From assembly GCF_900142015.1 (NCBI RefSeq), contig NZ_FQZN01000025.1, forward strand, positions 1-64,000: a stretch of DNA of 64,000 bases, in the 5' to 3' direction. A program made the translations under genes and the position numbers. Of the stretch, positions 33,387-41,462 are shown piece by piece. The stretch is from Bacteroides stercorirosoris. Lineage in GTDB: Bacteria > Bacteroidota > Bacteroidia > Bacteroidales > Bacteroidaceae. The number at the start of each line of letters is the position of its first letter. Position 1 is the stretch's first letter. A model generated the notes under the pieces. It saw only the letters and a list, made by a program, of their open reading frames with translations, did not search any database and was not told the origin of the DNA.

Positions 33387-33698
33387 CTCTACACCTTCTA
33401 CACTTTCTACAAGTCATAGAAATACCTATATATCAACAATATAACGGTTTTAGTATAGAAGAAAAAGTGTAGAAAAGGCTTCTACAAAGTACCATTTTGT
33501 AGAAGAAATGTAGAAAAGTCATATTTTGTAGAAATTTGTAGAAGCATGTAGAATCTATATTTATAATGTAATATACTGATTTATAACATTGTAGAAAGTG
33601 TAGAAAGTGTAGACGCATTTTTTGCCCCAAAATAATACGTACTTTACGTTCAGAAAGACACAAAAAAGCCCCTACCTTCACAGGCAAGGGCTTCTACA
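33387..33698. repeat. Iteron-like array of TGTAGAA/TTCTACA units
   Basis: Fourteen copies or one-base variants of TGTAGAA lie within 312 bp. Minus-strand copies start at 33387, 33396, 33405, 33480 and 33692. Plus-strand copies start at 33468, 33498, 33509, 33527, 33537, 33547, 33590, 33599 and 33608. The outermost triplets are each spaced exactly 9 bp and face away from one another. The DNA is very AT-rich and no gene fits. It could be a replication origin or a multi-site operator next to the primase-helicase. Confidence 0.75.
33662..33692 (-). terminator. Terminator of the primase-helicase gene
   Basis: On the minus strand AGCCCTTGCC pairs with GGTAGGGGCT (two G-T pairs) around TGTGAA, followed by TTTTTG. 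It ends the early operon 24 bp beyond the primase stop. Confidence 0.75.
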
Positions 33699-33715
33699 CA
33701 ACTATGATAGACGTA

Positions 33716-36700
33716 TTAGAACATATACGGAGAAGTACCGTTCTCCCTCGGTTTGTTATTCTGTGCTTCCTCTTCCCCATCAGTCATCCCCATATCAATA
33801 TTAAGATTGATGTTATAGTTCGTCATCAACTCAGTGTAATCGAAACAGAGGGCTTGTTTGGTCATGCTGGTTTTCCGATAATATTTTTGACCGCCTGTTT
33901 CCACCTCTTTAGTAACTTCTACTCCCTTCAATATATTCTTGAAACGAACGGAGTTTTGTACACCCAGGTATTCTTTGGAGTTCTCGATATAAAATTTCAG
34001 GGATTCCGTCGGTAGCGCGTTGTCACCTACCTGCCTGGCGAACTTCTTGTACAGCATAAAGATACGGTCTGTCTGCATCCGCAAAATGGGGCGCGGTTGT
34101 TTGAATGTCAAGTCCTTTACCTTATTGGTTTTGAGATTGGAAAGATAGTCTATACGAAAGTCAGCTTCCAGAAAGATTTCTCCATCCTGTTGCAAGTAAC
34201 TGACCACATTCCAAAAATTGGCCAGTTCGTTATTACTTTTACATTCCCGGTTCTGGCGGATGATACCATCCACACAAATCCCCAACAATTCACGATAGGT
34301 AAACGGCACATCAAGCACAGCTTCAAGTGTTCGGAAGGCTGCCAATGGTATGACCCAGTTGCGTTGTATGCGGTCCTCAATAGTTGTTTCCTTCAGACGC
34401 TCATTGAGATCATTCATGCACTGGCGGTAATTGGTAGAAAAATCAGTCTCCATTTTAGACCGATGCCGCAATAGCTGAAGGGCCAAATGTGACAACCCTT
34501 GTAAACTGATAGCGTCACATTCATTAAAAGCCCGTTTCTCTTCATTAGAATATTCAGTCTTGTTGAATGTCAGATAAATCAAACGAGAAAAAAGGGCTAT
34601 ATCAATAGTCAGCATCTCCTGACCGGATAATATGATACCACAATCTACACTTGTAATCTCACGTTTTTTGTCCCGGTCCATATTCATGCGGCTACGCCCA
34701 GTTCCATCCCACAACCCTTTTAAGAACTCGCGCTTATCAAGGTCAATGCTATTTTTATATTCATCAAGATGAACCAAAGCATTTGCACACTGTGCAACCG
34801 CATCGCTCAATGCTGCGATAGTTGCATTCTGAATATTGGGCGCTTTATTGTCAATGACGAAAAATGACATCAGACTTTTACCAAGCTCAGACTTACCGGA
34901 ACCTTTCGGACCGAATATATTAAGAATGGGAAAACTTTTGGTTTGTCCGGAAATGATATCCCGGAATAATGTAGCAAACAAGAAACATAATCCCACCTTT
35001 GCGTTATCTCCGAATACCCTAATCAATTTCTCGCTATACTCACGCAGGCTAACATTATTATAAGAGGTATATATAAATTTGCGTTCAAACTGGAAAAGCT
35101 TCACATCATCACGATAAATAGTACTGCAACCGGGCAGATAAAAGTTGCCATTTTTAAGACGTACGATGCCATATTCATCAGCAGCATGCCATTCCGTATC
35201 AAAACAACCGTTACCATATGCAAAGAATCCCTGACGTTGCCAACCAAGCTGCGTGACTTCAAGCGCTGTTTCTGTCTGTTCATAAAGAAACATCTTCAGT
35301 TTGGTCAGCTCCTTTTCTGTGGCCAGCCAAATATAATTACCAAGACCTTCAACTTTCTGCTTGAATTTGGAAAGTGACACAAGATCCTCCTGCTTCATTT
35401 CAATGATTTCCTCCTGTTTATTCTGATTCTTGATGCGATACAAACGTTTTGGAAGTAAAGAATCCTTAATGTGAAACATGGGCATCATGATAAAATTACT
35501 CCATTGTACCGCCTTACCACTGTCACCAGCTAAAGCAAAATAAGCGTTGTATTCTTCGTAAAAGCCATATTTCTGATAAAGATCCCGGTCTATCTTCTTG
35601 CTTTCATCAATAACCTGTTTGGCCTTATCCAGTTTTTTAGCGCGGTTAATGGCCTTCTGCCAAAGTTTCTTGTCCTCATAAAATGATTGCAACTGCTTTA
35701 GGTACATGGACTCCTTTACTTCATCCTTCACCATTACTACCATCGTACAAATGGTATTGATGGCATCACTGCGCTCTTCAGTAGTATTTATATCCTGAAA
35801 TATGTAACTTGCGTACCATGGTATAAAATCAACTTCTTTTAGTTCTTGAAACTTCTGAATGCTTGTGCAATAACTATCCGGATCGTTCTTGCTCTGCTCC
35901 TCCCCCATGGGAAGTTCTTTAACCGACACGCCAAATCCGCATTTCATAGCCAACATACCGTTACGCATCACGTTACGAATACCTGCACCTAATTTTTCGC
36001 TTCTCTCCAAATTTGGCGGATCTGCATCCGGAAGAAAACAAAGTTTAGTAGCATACTTCTTCAGTTGCTCCATTTGGTTTTCAGTCCAATCTCCCCCAAG
36101 CGGCGCTACTGCATTATTGACGCGAATGCGTTTAAGCTGCATCGCATCAGGGGCACCCTCCACCAGATAAAATTTATCTTCCTTAGCCGCCTGGCGTATA
36201 GCCGTATCGATACCGAATATTGAATCTCTCTTATGGTAGATATCACTTTCGGTAGAATTCATATATTTAGCCACCTTATCACCGGACATATCACGGGCAG
36301 TAAAGCCGATTATTCTCCGGAACCGATCCCGTATAGGGATAACGACACGATTACGATAAACATCATAAGTATTACCTTTTTCACCGACCTTCAGCAATCC
36401 CATTTCCTTCATCAAGTCGATAGACAGACCGGATGATCGGGCGAACCCCAACAAATCATCCCATTTGTCAGGGGCGAAACCAATTCCCATTTCTTCGGCA
36501 TACTCCAGCCCCCAACGTCCTTTAACATATTCAGCAGCCGTTTTATTAGTAGGAAGAAGTAAATTCTGCCGGAAATGTTCGGCACATCTTTGGTTGATGA
36601 TAAACATACTTTCGCGCTTCATCCGTGCCTGTTCCTGCTCAGGAGTCAATTTCTCGTCCTCAACGGTAATGCCATACCGTTTACCAAGAGCACATACTGC

Positions 36701-36943
36701 CTCCGGAAAAGTCATAGTTTCATGTTCCATCAAGAAACCAATAGTATTTCCACCTTTACCGCATCCGAAACAGTGCCATGTACCGCGTGCCGGGTTCACC
36801 ATAAAACTGGGTGTCTTCTCTTTGTGGAACGGACAACAAGCTGCATAATTAACACCTTTCTTCTTCAGTTCAACATAACCGGATATCACGTCCACAATGT
36901 CGGCACGATCCAAAATTTGTTCTATAATTCTTTCGTCTATCAT
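33716..36943 (-). CDS. Phage primase-helicase fusion (CHC2 + TOPRIM + P-loop ATPase)
   Basis: A 1075-residue replication protein. Residues 37-61 hold a DnaG-type zinc finger (Cys37, His40, Cys58, Cys61). The TOPRIM core follows with Glu262 in VEGAPDAM and the DxD at 306-308. A linker leads to a C-terminal helicase-like ATPase with Walker A GPKGSGKS at 678-685 and a likely Walker B at ALVHLDEY. It would both prime and unwind the phage DNA, so the phage probably carries its own theta-type replication. It is the last early gene and lies beside the iteron-like array. Confidence 0.88.
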   Translation of the reverse strand: MIDERIIEQILDRADIVDVISGYVELKKKGVNYAACCPFHKEKTPSFMVNPARGTWHCFGCGKGGNTIGFLMEHETMTFPEAVCALGKRYGITVEDEKLTPEQEQARMKRESMFIINQRCAEHFRQNLLLPTNKTAAEYVKGRWGLEYAEEMGIGFAPDKWDDLLGFARSSGLSIDLMKEMGLLKVGEKGNTYDVYRNRVVIPIRDRFRRIIGFTARDMSGDKVAKYMNSTESDIYHKRDSIFGIDTAIRQAAKEDKFYLVEGAPDAMQLKRIRVNNAVAPLGGDWTENQMEQLKKYATKLCFLPDADPPNLERSEKLGAGIRNVMRNGMLAMKCGFGVSVKELPMGEEQSKNDPDSYCTSIQKFQELKEVDFIPWYASYIFQDINTTEERSDAINTICTMVVMVKDEVKESMYLKQLQSFYEDKKLWQKAINRAKKLDKAKQVIDESKKIDRDLYQKYGFYEEYNAYFALAGDSGKAVQWSNFIMMPMFHIKDSLLPKRLYRIKNQNKQEEIIEMKQEDLVSLSKFKQKVEGLGNYIWLATEKELTKLKMFLYEQTETALEVTQLGWQRQGFFAYGNGCFDTEWHAADEYGIVRLKNGNFYLPGCSTIYRDDVKLFQFERKFIYTSYNNVSLREYSEKLIRVFGDNAKVGLCFLFATLFRDIISGQTKSFPILNIFGPKGSGKSELGKSLMSFFVIDNKAPNIQNATIAALSDAVAQCANALVHLDEYKNSIDLDKREFLKGLWDGTGRSRMNMDRDKKREITSVDCGIILSGQEMLTIDIALFSRLIYLTFNKTEYSNEEKRAFNECDAISLQGLSHLALQLLRHRSKMETDFSTNYRQCMNDLNERLKETTIEDRIQRNWVIPLAAFRTLEAVLDVPFTYRELLGICVDGIIRQNRECKSNNELANFWNVVSYLQQDGEIFLEADFRIDYLSNLKTNKVKDLTFKQPRPILRMQTDRIFMLYKKFARQVGDNALPTESLKFYIENSKEYLGVQNSVRFKNILKGVEVTKEVETGGQKYYRKTSMTKQALCFDYTELMTNYNINLNIDMGMTDGEEEAQNNKPRENGTSPYMF

Positions 36944-36963
36944 TGCATTTATATATTCAGGTA

Positions 36964-37242
36964 CTATCTTCTGAGAATGACAGTACCCTGTTCTTCGATA
37001 TAGTAGCTGTATATGCCATATAAGTCAAACGCACACAGGCATGAATACACGCATTTCATGAAAAGATCATAGTTCTCCGGACTGACCTTTTCAAGTACCC
37101 GGAAAGATTCACCGGGCTGCATATCATACAGCCTGATGAGTACTTTATTATAATATTCCGTCAACCTCTCCACCCCCATCAACTCAATATAAGACGAAAT
37201 CCAGGATTGACAGTCGTCCGGAAAATATTGAAGCAAATCCAT
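36964..37242 (-). CDS. Small phage early protein
   Basis: A 92-residue acidic, helical protein (MDLLQYFPDDCQSWISS start). It lies 20 bp upstream of the primase-helicase. No motif recognised. It may be a replication accessory. Confidence 0.45.
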   Translation of the reverse strand: MDLLQYFPDDCQSWISSYIELMGVERLTEYYNKVLIRLYDMQPGESFRVLEKVSPENYDLFMKCVYSCLCAFDLYGIYSYYIEEQGTVILRR

Positions 37243-37327
37243 GATCTAAAACATTGGCCGGGTACAAAGGAAAGAGAAGACAAATATGTCATCAAGGACA
37301 TACATCGTCATTCTATCTCTATCAAAT

Positions 37328-37525
37328 TTAGACCCTCAATTTATTTATCCTGCGAGCATTCCATTCTTTTTCGACATCGGATATGGCTTCCATTATCTTG
37401 CCAAAAAGAAGAGCTGGAATTTCATCACAACAAGGATCAATAAAAGATATACAACCTTTTTCATTCATACGATACCGTATTAGAAGTTGTTTACGGTCAT
37501 CCTTTTGTTTTTTCTTACTCACCAT
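37328..37525 (-). CDS. Small basic phage early protein
   Basis: A 65-residue protein with a Lys/Arg-rich start (MVSKKKQKDDRKQL) and an amphipathic C-terminal helix. Located in the early operon between other small genes, 15 bp behind the 60-residue gene. Function unknown. Confidence 0.45.
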   Translation of the reverse strand: MVSKKKQKDDRKQLLIRYRMNEKGCISFIDPCCDEIPALLFGKIMEAISDVEKEWNARRINKLRV

Positions 37526-37539
37526 CTTAATGTTTTACG

Positions 37540-37722
37540 TTAAATGTAAGTTACTTTTTTATTCGTAGTGCCAATTTTAAGCACCTTGTATTCAGTCAAT
37601 GGAGACGCTTCTTTTTGCAGTTTAGCACATCGTTTATCAGCATCCTTCTTTGTCGTAGGCTGGCACATCGTTTCCACGTGCCAACCTCGAAAATAACGTG
37701 CTATAACATATTGCTTTTTCAT
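37540..37722 (-). CDS. Small basic phage early protein
   Basis: A 60-residue protein (MKKQYVIARYFRGWHVETMC start) with a basic helix in the middle. It is in a series of short early genes on the same strand. Function unknown. Confidence 0.45.
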   Translation of the reverse strand: MKKQYVIARYFRGWHVETMCQPTTKKDADKRCAKLQKEASPLTEYKVLKIGTTNKKVTYI

Positions 37723-37734
37723 ACATAATTAGAT

Positions 37735-38064
37735 TTACGCAAACCCTAATAGCTTACTGAACTTATCCAGCGTTTCAAATAGCTTATCTTCATTCACTTC
37801 ACTCAACTCTTTACGAAGACAATATTCTCCATCAGAGCAATCATAAAAATGCTCTCTAACTTCCTTTAGAAAATTCCAGCAATCCATATGTAAAGTCATT
37901 GCTTTTTCCTGAATTGCATGAGCATCTTTGATTTCTTGTTCCATACTTGGGAGCAATAACCGAATAAGTTCGTTATATTCTTCCTTGTACAAGTGAATTG
38001 AAACGCCATCTGATATATCTATATCTATATTTCGGCTTGATAAATCGTTATTTCTAATTTTCAT
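37735..38064 (-). CDS. Small acidic phage early protein
   Basis: A 109-residue acidic protein with a strand-rich start (DIDISDGVSIHLYKEEY) and a long helix (LLLPSMEQEIKDAHAIQEK). It is the first of four short early genes on the minus strand, and its start lies 52 bp from the divergent membrane-protein gene. No motif recognised. Confidence 0.5.
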   Translation of the reverse strand: MKIRNNDLSSRNIDIDISDGVSIHLYKEEYNELIRLLLPSMEQEIKDAHAIQEKAMTLHMDCWNFLKEVREHFYDCSDGEYCLRKELSEVNEDKLFETLDKFSKLLGFA

Positions 38065-38089
38065 TTCTTTCTATTCTTAATTTTAATAT

Positions 38090-38097
38090 TAACTTTG
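38090..38097 (+). promoter_or_regulatory. Promoter -7 box of the divergent membrane-protein gene
   Basis: TAACTTTG matches TAnnTTTG and sits 18 bp before the ATG at 38116. It gives this plus-strand gene its own transcript against the early operon, as expected for a lysogeny-expressed moron. Confidence 0.5.
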
Positions 38098-38115
38098 TGA
38101 AAAATTAAATACTTT

Positions 38116-38550
38116 ATGGATATATCTGAAATAATCAAAATCTATAATATAGAACAAAAGAATGTTTTTACAGGCTTTTGCATACAACTGCCATTAATCT
38201 TCACTATACTATATTTATATATTCCACAATTCAACAGTTTAGATATCTATTTGCAAGTTATATTTTCTGCTACGGCTTCCGTTTTATCAATATATTATTC
38301 CTATGGAATGTTATGCTTATGTTCTGTATTGGCAAAACATCAATATAAGCTTGAAATTCTAATACTCATATGTCCAATGCTAGCTACATCTTTTTATCTT
38401 ATACGTTCACCAGAAAGCTATTCACTTGGACACGAATATGCTTTATCAATATTTCTTAGATCTTCTGCTATTATTTATGCTCCTATTGCATTCATCGGTT
38501 TTATTATTCGTAAATGTAAAGAGTATGATATAAAGCATAAAGGGGATTAG
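38116..38550 (+). CDS. Four-helix membrane protein, probable prophage moron
   Basis: A 144-residue protein with four membrane segments (residues about 21-37, 44-64, 78-96 and 115-131) and a charged C terminus. It is the only plus-strand gene in the early region apart from the repressor and has its own promoter box. Small multi-pass proteins placed this way in prophages often alter the host envelope or block superinfection, so that is the best inference. No family recognised. Confidence 0.55.
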   Translation: MDISEIIKIYNIEQKNVFTGFCIQLPLIFTILYLYIPQFNSLDIYLQVIFSATASVLSIYYSYGMLCLCSVLAKHQYKLEILILICPMLATSFYLIRSPESYSLGHEYALSIFLRSSAIIYAPIAFIGFIIRKCKEYDIKHKGD

Positions 38551-38587
38551 GTATATTATATTTAAATTCATTTTTTTATAAAATCAT

Positions 38588-38956
38588 TCATACTTCGTCA
38601 TCGAAATCCTCATTATATAAATTATACCCAGCTAATACAGCTTTCTTCAGCTCTTCCCGAAGATCACAATTTCCTGATCCTGATAAGAGCATACGGTCAG
38701 CAATTTCGTATGCACGTTCTTCCAATGTTTTTTCACCCACTTTGGAATACTGGATAACCATACGCGTATTGTATTTCTCACCTTTATAATTTAGAACCTG
38801 GCTTAAAACAACTTCAGCAGCATTCATCTGAATGGCTTCTTCAGATAATTTCATAAGAACAAACTGCATCAATTTTAACATCTCCTTACCACCTTCTTCT
38901 GCTACGATCTTTAAAAACTTGCAGATTACTTGATCTTCTTCCTTTGTCAATTTCAT
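38588..38956 (-). CDS. Phage early protein, helical
   Basis: A 122-residue acidic helical protein (MKLTKEEDQVICKFLKIVAE start). It begins the minus-strand early set left of the regulator genes. No motif or family recognised. Its codon use and AT content match its early neighbours. Confidence 0.45.
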   Translation of the reverse strand: MKLTKEEDQVICKFLKIVAEEGGKEMLKLMQFVLMKLSEEAIQMNAAEVVLSQVLNYKGEKYNTRMVIQYSKVGEKTLEERAYEIADRMLLSGSGNCDLREELKKAVLAGYNLYNEDFDDEV

Positions 38957-38985
38957 ATTAGTTAGTTTTTATTGTTTCAAACCAT

Positions 38986-39219
38986 CTATTTAATGTTATT
39001 CAGCCAATTTAAAGCGCTCTGTAAATTGTCTGTATAATCTGCATTATAAATATATGAAACTTCATCACCTGCTCTATAATCCCGGTCATTGTCAGTTTCA
39101 CCTAAAACAAACTCCATACTTGGAGTTCCCAGTTTATATACTCCTATACAATAAGTAGTACCTTCATGCTTGCTACTCTTTTTAAGAGCTAAAAGAAAAA
39201 TCTTTTCTCCCATAATCAT
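38986..39219 (-). CDS. Small phage early protein
   Basis: A 77-residue protein with beta-prone sequence (IFLLALKKSSKHEGTTYC, then FVLGETDNDRDYRAGDEV). It lies 25 bp behind the LuxR-type gene on the same strand. Start could be the third-codon MGEKIF. Function unknown. Confidence 0.45.
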   Translation of the reverse strand: MIMGEKIFLLALKKSSKHEGTTYCIGVYKLGTPSMEFVLGETDNDRDYRAGDEVSYIYNADYTDNLQSALNWLNNIK

Positions 39220-39244
39220 TTTAATTATATATTAGACAAATAAG

Positions 39245-39592
39245 TTAAACTTCCTTCAAGCGAACCGACACCTCTGTTTTTTCTCTGCGCCCTCGACTAC
39301 GGCAATAGTAATCTCCTGAGATAAAATCGTTGAAAATTATCAAAACGACCAGAGCCACCGCACCAATGGCACGCTTTAAAGGTGATAGTTCAAAGCTGAT
39401 ATTGAAATGTGTGCAGAACCACCATGCAGACAGTTCGTTTATCTTGCCAATATGAAGTTTCTGATATATCTTACGAAGAATATTATCTACTGTATAGCGG
39501 GAAATACCAAGATCATCAGCAACTTCTTTTTGGGAAGCACCCCAAGCTATACGCTCCGCAATCTGTACTTCCCGTTCTGATAATGCAGCCAT
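39245..39592 (-). CDS. LuxR-type HTH protein with a membrane anchor
   Basis: About 115 residues from ATG at 39592 (MAALSEREVQ). Residues 3-55 are a complete LuxR/GerE helix-turn-helix: LSEREVQIAERIAWGASQKE, then ISRYTVDNILRKIYQKL. A single membrane segment (LKRAIGAVALVVLIIFN) follows at about 75-95. There is no receiver domain. A membrane-tethered bare LuxR domain in a phage lysogeny region is unusual. It starts 4 bp before the stop of the upstream gene would end, so the two are coupled. Confidence 0.68.
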   Translation of the reverse strand: MAALSEREVQIAERIAWGASQKEVADDLGISRYTVDNILRKIYQKLHIGKINELSAWWFCTHFNISFELSPLKRAIGAVALVVLIIFNDFISGDYYCRSRGRREKTEVSVRLKEV

Positions 39593-39596
39593 ATCA

Positions 39597-39866
39597 TCAT
39601 ATTTTTTGATCTTCAGGAACAATATCCCAAATATCAGTCACTCCATATTTCTGAAGAATATGGGTGATAACTTCATACTTAGACATGGTAATATCCACAA
39701 TACCATTATTAAGCAAATGCGAGAAATAGGTGTAACGCGTGATGTTTAATGCAGACATCAAATTCTTGCGAACTTCATCTTTCTGAGCTATAGTCACTTG
39801 CCGATAGCCTTTTTTAAAGTAATAGCGTTTTTTCGCTATTGCAGGGGTTTCGATTTCTTTGTACAT
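39597..39866 (-). CDS. Cro-like phage DNA-binding protein
   Basis: About 89 residues from ATG at 39866 (MYKEIETP); the frame extends to 39896. Residues 35-80 (VRKNLMSALNITRYTYFSHL then MSKYEVITHILQKYGV) have the layout of the Cro/C1 helix-turn-helix. It is transcribed divergently from the repressor across an AT-rich operator, the expected place of an antirepressor or Cro. Confidence 0.55.
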   Translation of the reverse strand: MYKEIETPAIAKKRYYFKKGYRQVTIAQKDEVRKNLMSALNITRYTYFSHLLNNGIVDITMSKYEVITHILQKYGVTDIWDIVPEDQKI

Positions 39867-39899
39867 TTGTTTCGTGTGATTTAAAATACAATACAAATA

Positions 39900-39950
39900 T
39901 GAATGATATATAGTTTAAAAACAAATAAAATATGAACTATATATCATTCA
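39900..39950. promoter_or_regulatory. Operator: 16-bp perfect inverted repeat between divergent regulators
   Basis: TGAATGATATATAGTT at 39900-39915 is the exact reverse complement of AACTATATATCATTCA at 39935-39950, with 19 bp between the arms. It lies in the divergent control region between the Cro-like gene and the repressor. Two half-turn-spaced repressor dimers, or one tetramer, could loop here to set lysogeny. Confidence 0.8.
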
Positions 39951-39963
39951 ATTAACCTTTATT

Positions 39964-40386
39964 ATGGATACAGAACAAAAGTCATCAGCTGTTCGAGATA
40001 GATTAATTGCTCTCTGTGAGGCATTAGAGCTATCACGCCGTGAATTTTCCATCAGCATAGGTCGTACATCAACCTATGTGACAAGTTTAAATAATGATAT
40101 AACCTCAGGAGTTTTGAATGATATATTAATCACATATCCTCAAGTCAATATTATGTGGCTTATCACTGGAAAAGGAGAAAAGTTCATAACTCCTGAACCT
40201 ACAGATGCCCTTTTTCAGCATTTAAAAGAAGAAAATAAAGAATTAAAAATAAGAAATGAAGAATTAAATCGTGAACTTGGACGCCTTGAAGGACAAATTG
40301 CTGAGATGAAAAAAATAGTTGCCCATCAGGACATATCTGCTGGATGTGCCGATGCAAGTGGGTCAGGTTTAACGATAACCAAATAA
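39964..40386 (+). CDS. CI-like phage repressor with coiled-coil tail
   Basis: A 140-residue protein. Residues 8-65 are a Cro/C1-type helix-turn-helix of the Bacteroidetes kind (LSRREFSISIGRTSTYVTSL, then WLITGKGE). Residues 82-115 form a strong coiled coil (LKEENKELKIRNEELNRELG) for oligomerisation. It is the rightmost phage gene, divergent from the lytic regulators across the 39900-39950 operator. No peptidase domain is present, so induction would not be by RecA-type self-cleavage. Confidence 0.7.
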   Translation: MDTEQKSSAVRDRLIALCEALELSRREFSISIGRTSTYVTSLNNDITSGVLNDILITYPQVNIMWLITGKGEKFITPEPTDALFQHLKEENKELKIRNEELNRELGRLEGQIAEMKKIVAHQDISAGCADASGSGLTITK

Positions 40387-40571
40387 AGTGTCCACGGTAT
40401 TAAACTTTGTATCAGATACTTTAAATAATAAATAAACATTCAATGTCGGACATATTTCGGACACAGAATAATATTCATTTAACCAAGGTAGAAATAGTAA
40501 GATGTTAACAGTCAATAAGCATAAGGAACAGGCACAACGTCGTTGTACTTCGAGCCTCTCCTCCCGTGCAG

Positions 40572-40614
40572 AAATAAAGAGAGAGAAACGAAATTGGTTT
40601 CTCTCTCTTTATTT
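40572..40614. terminator. Bidirectional terminator near the prophage right end
   Basis: An 18-bp perfect stem (40572-40589 with 40597-40614, inner arm GAGAGAGAAAC) with loop GAAATTG, followed by T-rich DNA on both sides. It separates the repressor from host DNA. The 40387-40571 gap before it holds ACAACGTCGTTGT, a short palindrome at 40534-40546, and nothing else I can name. Confidence 0.8.
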
Positions 40615-40648
40615 TTCTATCCTTATATCAACAGAATATCACCTCAAA

Positions 40649-40804
40649 TCAACGTCCTTTTTCATCTGTTTGGGTGAAATTAACACCATCGGTCACCACA
40701 CCCTTTACGGTAATCTCTTTTTTGACCGGCTGGTCGGTTGCATATCCCTTCACTGCCAGCAAACCCAGCAGGAACATCAGGGACAAAAAACGAATTGATT
40801 TCAT
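40649..40804 (-). pseudogene. Truncated secreted metallophosphoesterase-like gene (5' fragment)
   Basis: ATG at 40804 reads a signal peptide (MKSIRFLSLMFLLGLLAVKG then YA) followed by EITVKGVVTDGVNFTQTD and ends at a TGA after 51 residues. TDGVNFTQTDEKGR is the N-terminal signature of Bacteroides calcineurin-like phosphoesterases, where it is normally preceded by a longer KG-V-T-C-G loop and followed by hundreds of residues. Both are missing, so this is a decayed remnant rather than a functional gene. It lies at the phage-host junction. Confidence 0.5.
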
Positions 40805-40916
40805 ATTCTCTCTCATTTACAATTTTATTTCGTGGCAAAGTAAACGGTAAAAAAGAAAAGAAAGATATCATTCCTGTTACATTTGCGTAACAGCAATCTA
40901 ATACGTAACAGTCAAT

Positions 40917-41462
40917 CTAACGAATATCAATCAGCTTATGCGTTTGCAGACTTAACCGCCATTTGGGATGTTGCATCACACATGCCACCGTCTCCGCCGT
41001 ATTGGCACACGAACAAGGCTGCAAAAAGAAATGTTCGGCAGGAAGCAACTCATATACTCCTATATCCTGTCCTTCGTACACTACCTTCACTTCATCTATA
41101 CGGGTAATACCCAGCTTCACTCCCTGTTTGGGCGAACAAGTCACCCAATCGATATTCTCCGGCAACGAACGTGTACCGTTTGTTTCGATACACACATACT
41201 TGCCAGCCTGATGCAAGCAATCTATAAAAGCCTCATCAATCCAGAGGGAAGGTTCCCCGCCCGTCAGGATAACCGTAACAGCAGGATATTTCCGTATCTC
41301 CGCTACGATTTCTTCATCCGACATAAACGTGCCCTCCTCATGCTGTGTATCACAAAATGAACACTTCAGATTACAGCCGGAGAAACGGACAAAGACAGCC
41401 GGTGTACCGGTGTGATACCCCTCTCCCTGCAAGCTATAAAAAATCTCATTAATCTTTCTCAT
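40917..41462 (-). CDS. queE: 7-carboxy-7-deazaguanine synthase (QueE)
   Basis: 181 residues from ATG at 41462 (MRKINEIFYSLQGEG). Radical SAM enzyme that converts 6-carboxytetrahydropterin to 7-carboxy-7-deazaguanine, a precursor of queuosine and archaeosine-type bases. The cluster cysteines are Cys30, Cys34 and Cys37 (CNLKCSFC, the QueE spacing variant), with TGGEP after them. It overlaps queD by 14 bp, so the two are co-translated. The deazaguanine product can also feed DNA modification, but no dpd genes are seen here. Confidence 0.93.
   Translation of the reverse strand: MRKINEIFYSLQGEGYHTGTPAVFVRFSGCNLKCSFCDTQHEEGTFMSDEEIVAEIRKYPAVTVILTGGEPSLWIDEAFIDCLHQAGKYVCIETNGTRSLPENIDWVTCSPKQGVKLGITRIDEVKVVYEGQDIGVYELLPAEHFFLQPCSCANTAETVACVMQHPKWRLSLQTHKLIDIR

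Noticed and set aside
33433..33687. 84-codon minus-strand frame in the iteron-like region
   Set aside because: It is created by the repeated TGTAGAA units (Phe/Tyr/Thr-rich text) and has no domain pattern.
33387..33698. CRISPR array
   Set aside because: Units are 7 bp at 9-11 bp steps on both strands, with no 25-40 bp repeats or equal-length spacers and no cas genes.
40531..40560. Possible tRNA 3' end (TTCGAGC loop-like text) as phage attachment site
   Set aside because: No T-stem pairing, acceptor stem or upstream anticodon arm can be formed, and the nearby ACAACGTCGTTGT is only a short palindrome.
40502..40798. 98-codon plus-strand frame at the prophage right edge
   Set aside because: It crosses an 18-bp perfect terminator stem and reads low-complexity text.
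40680..40871. 63-codon minus-strand frame beginning MISFFSFLPF
   Set aside because: The adjacent frame from 40804 has a proper signal peptide and a recognisable phosphoesterase N terminus, so this one is a shadow.
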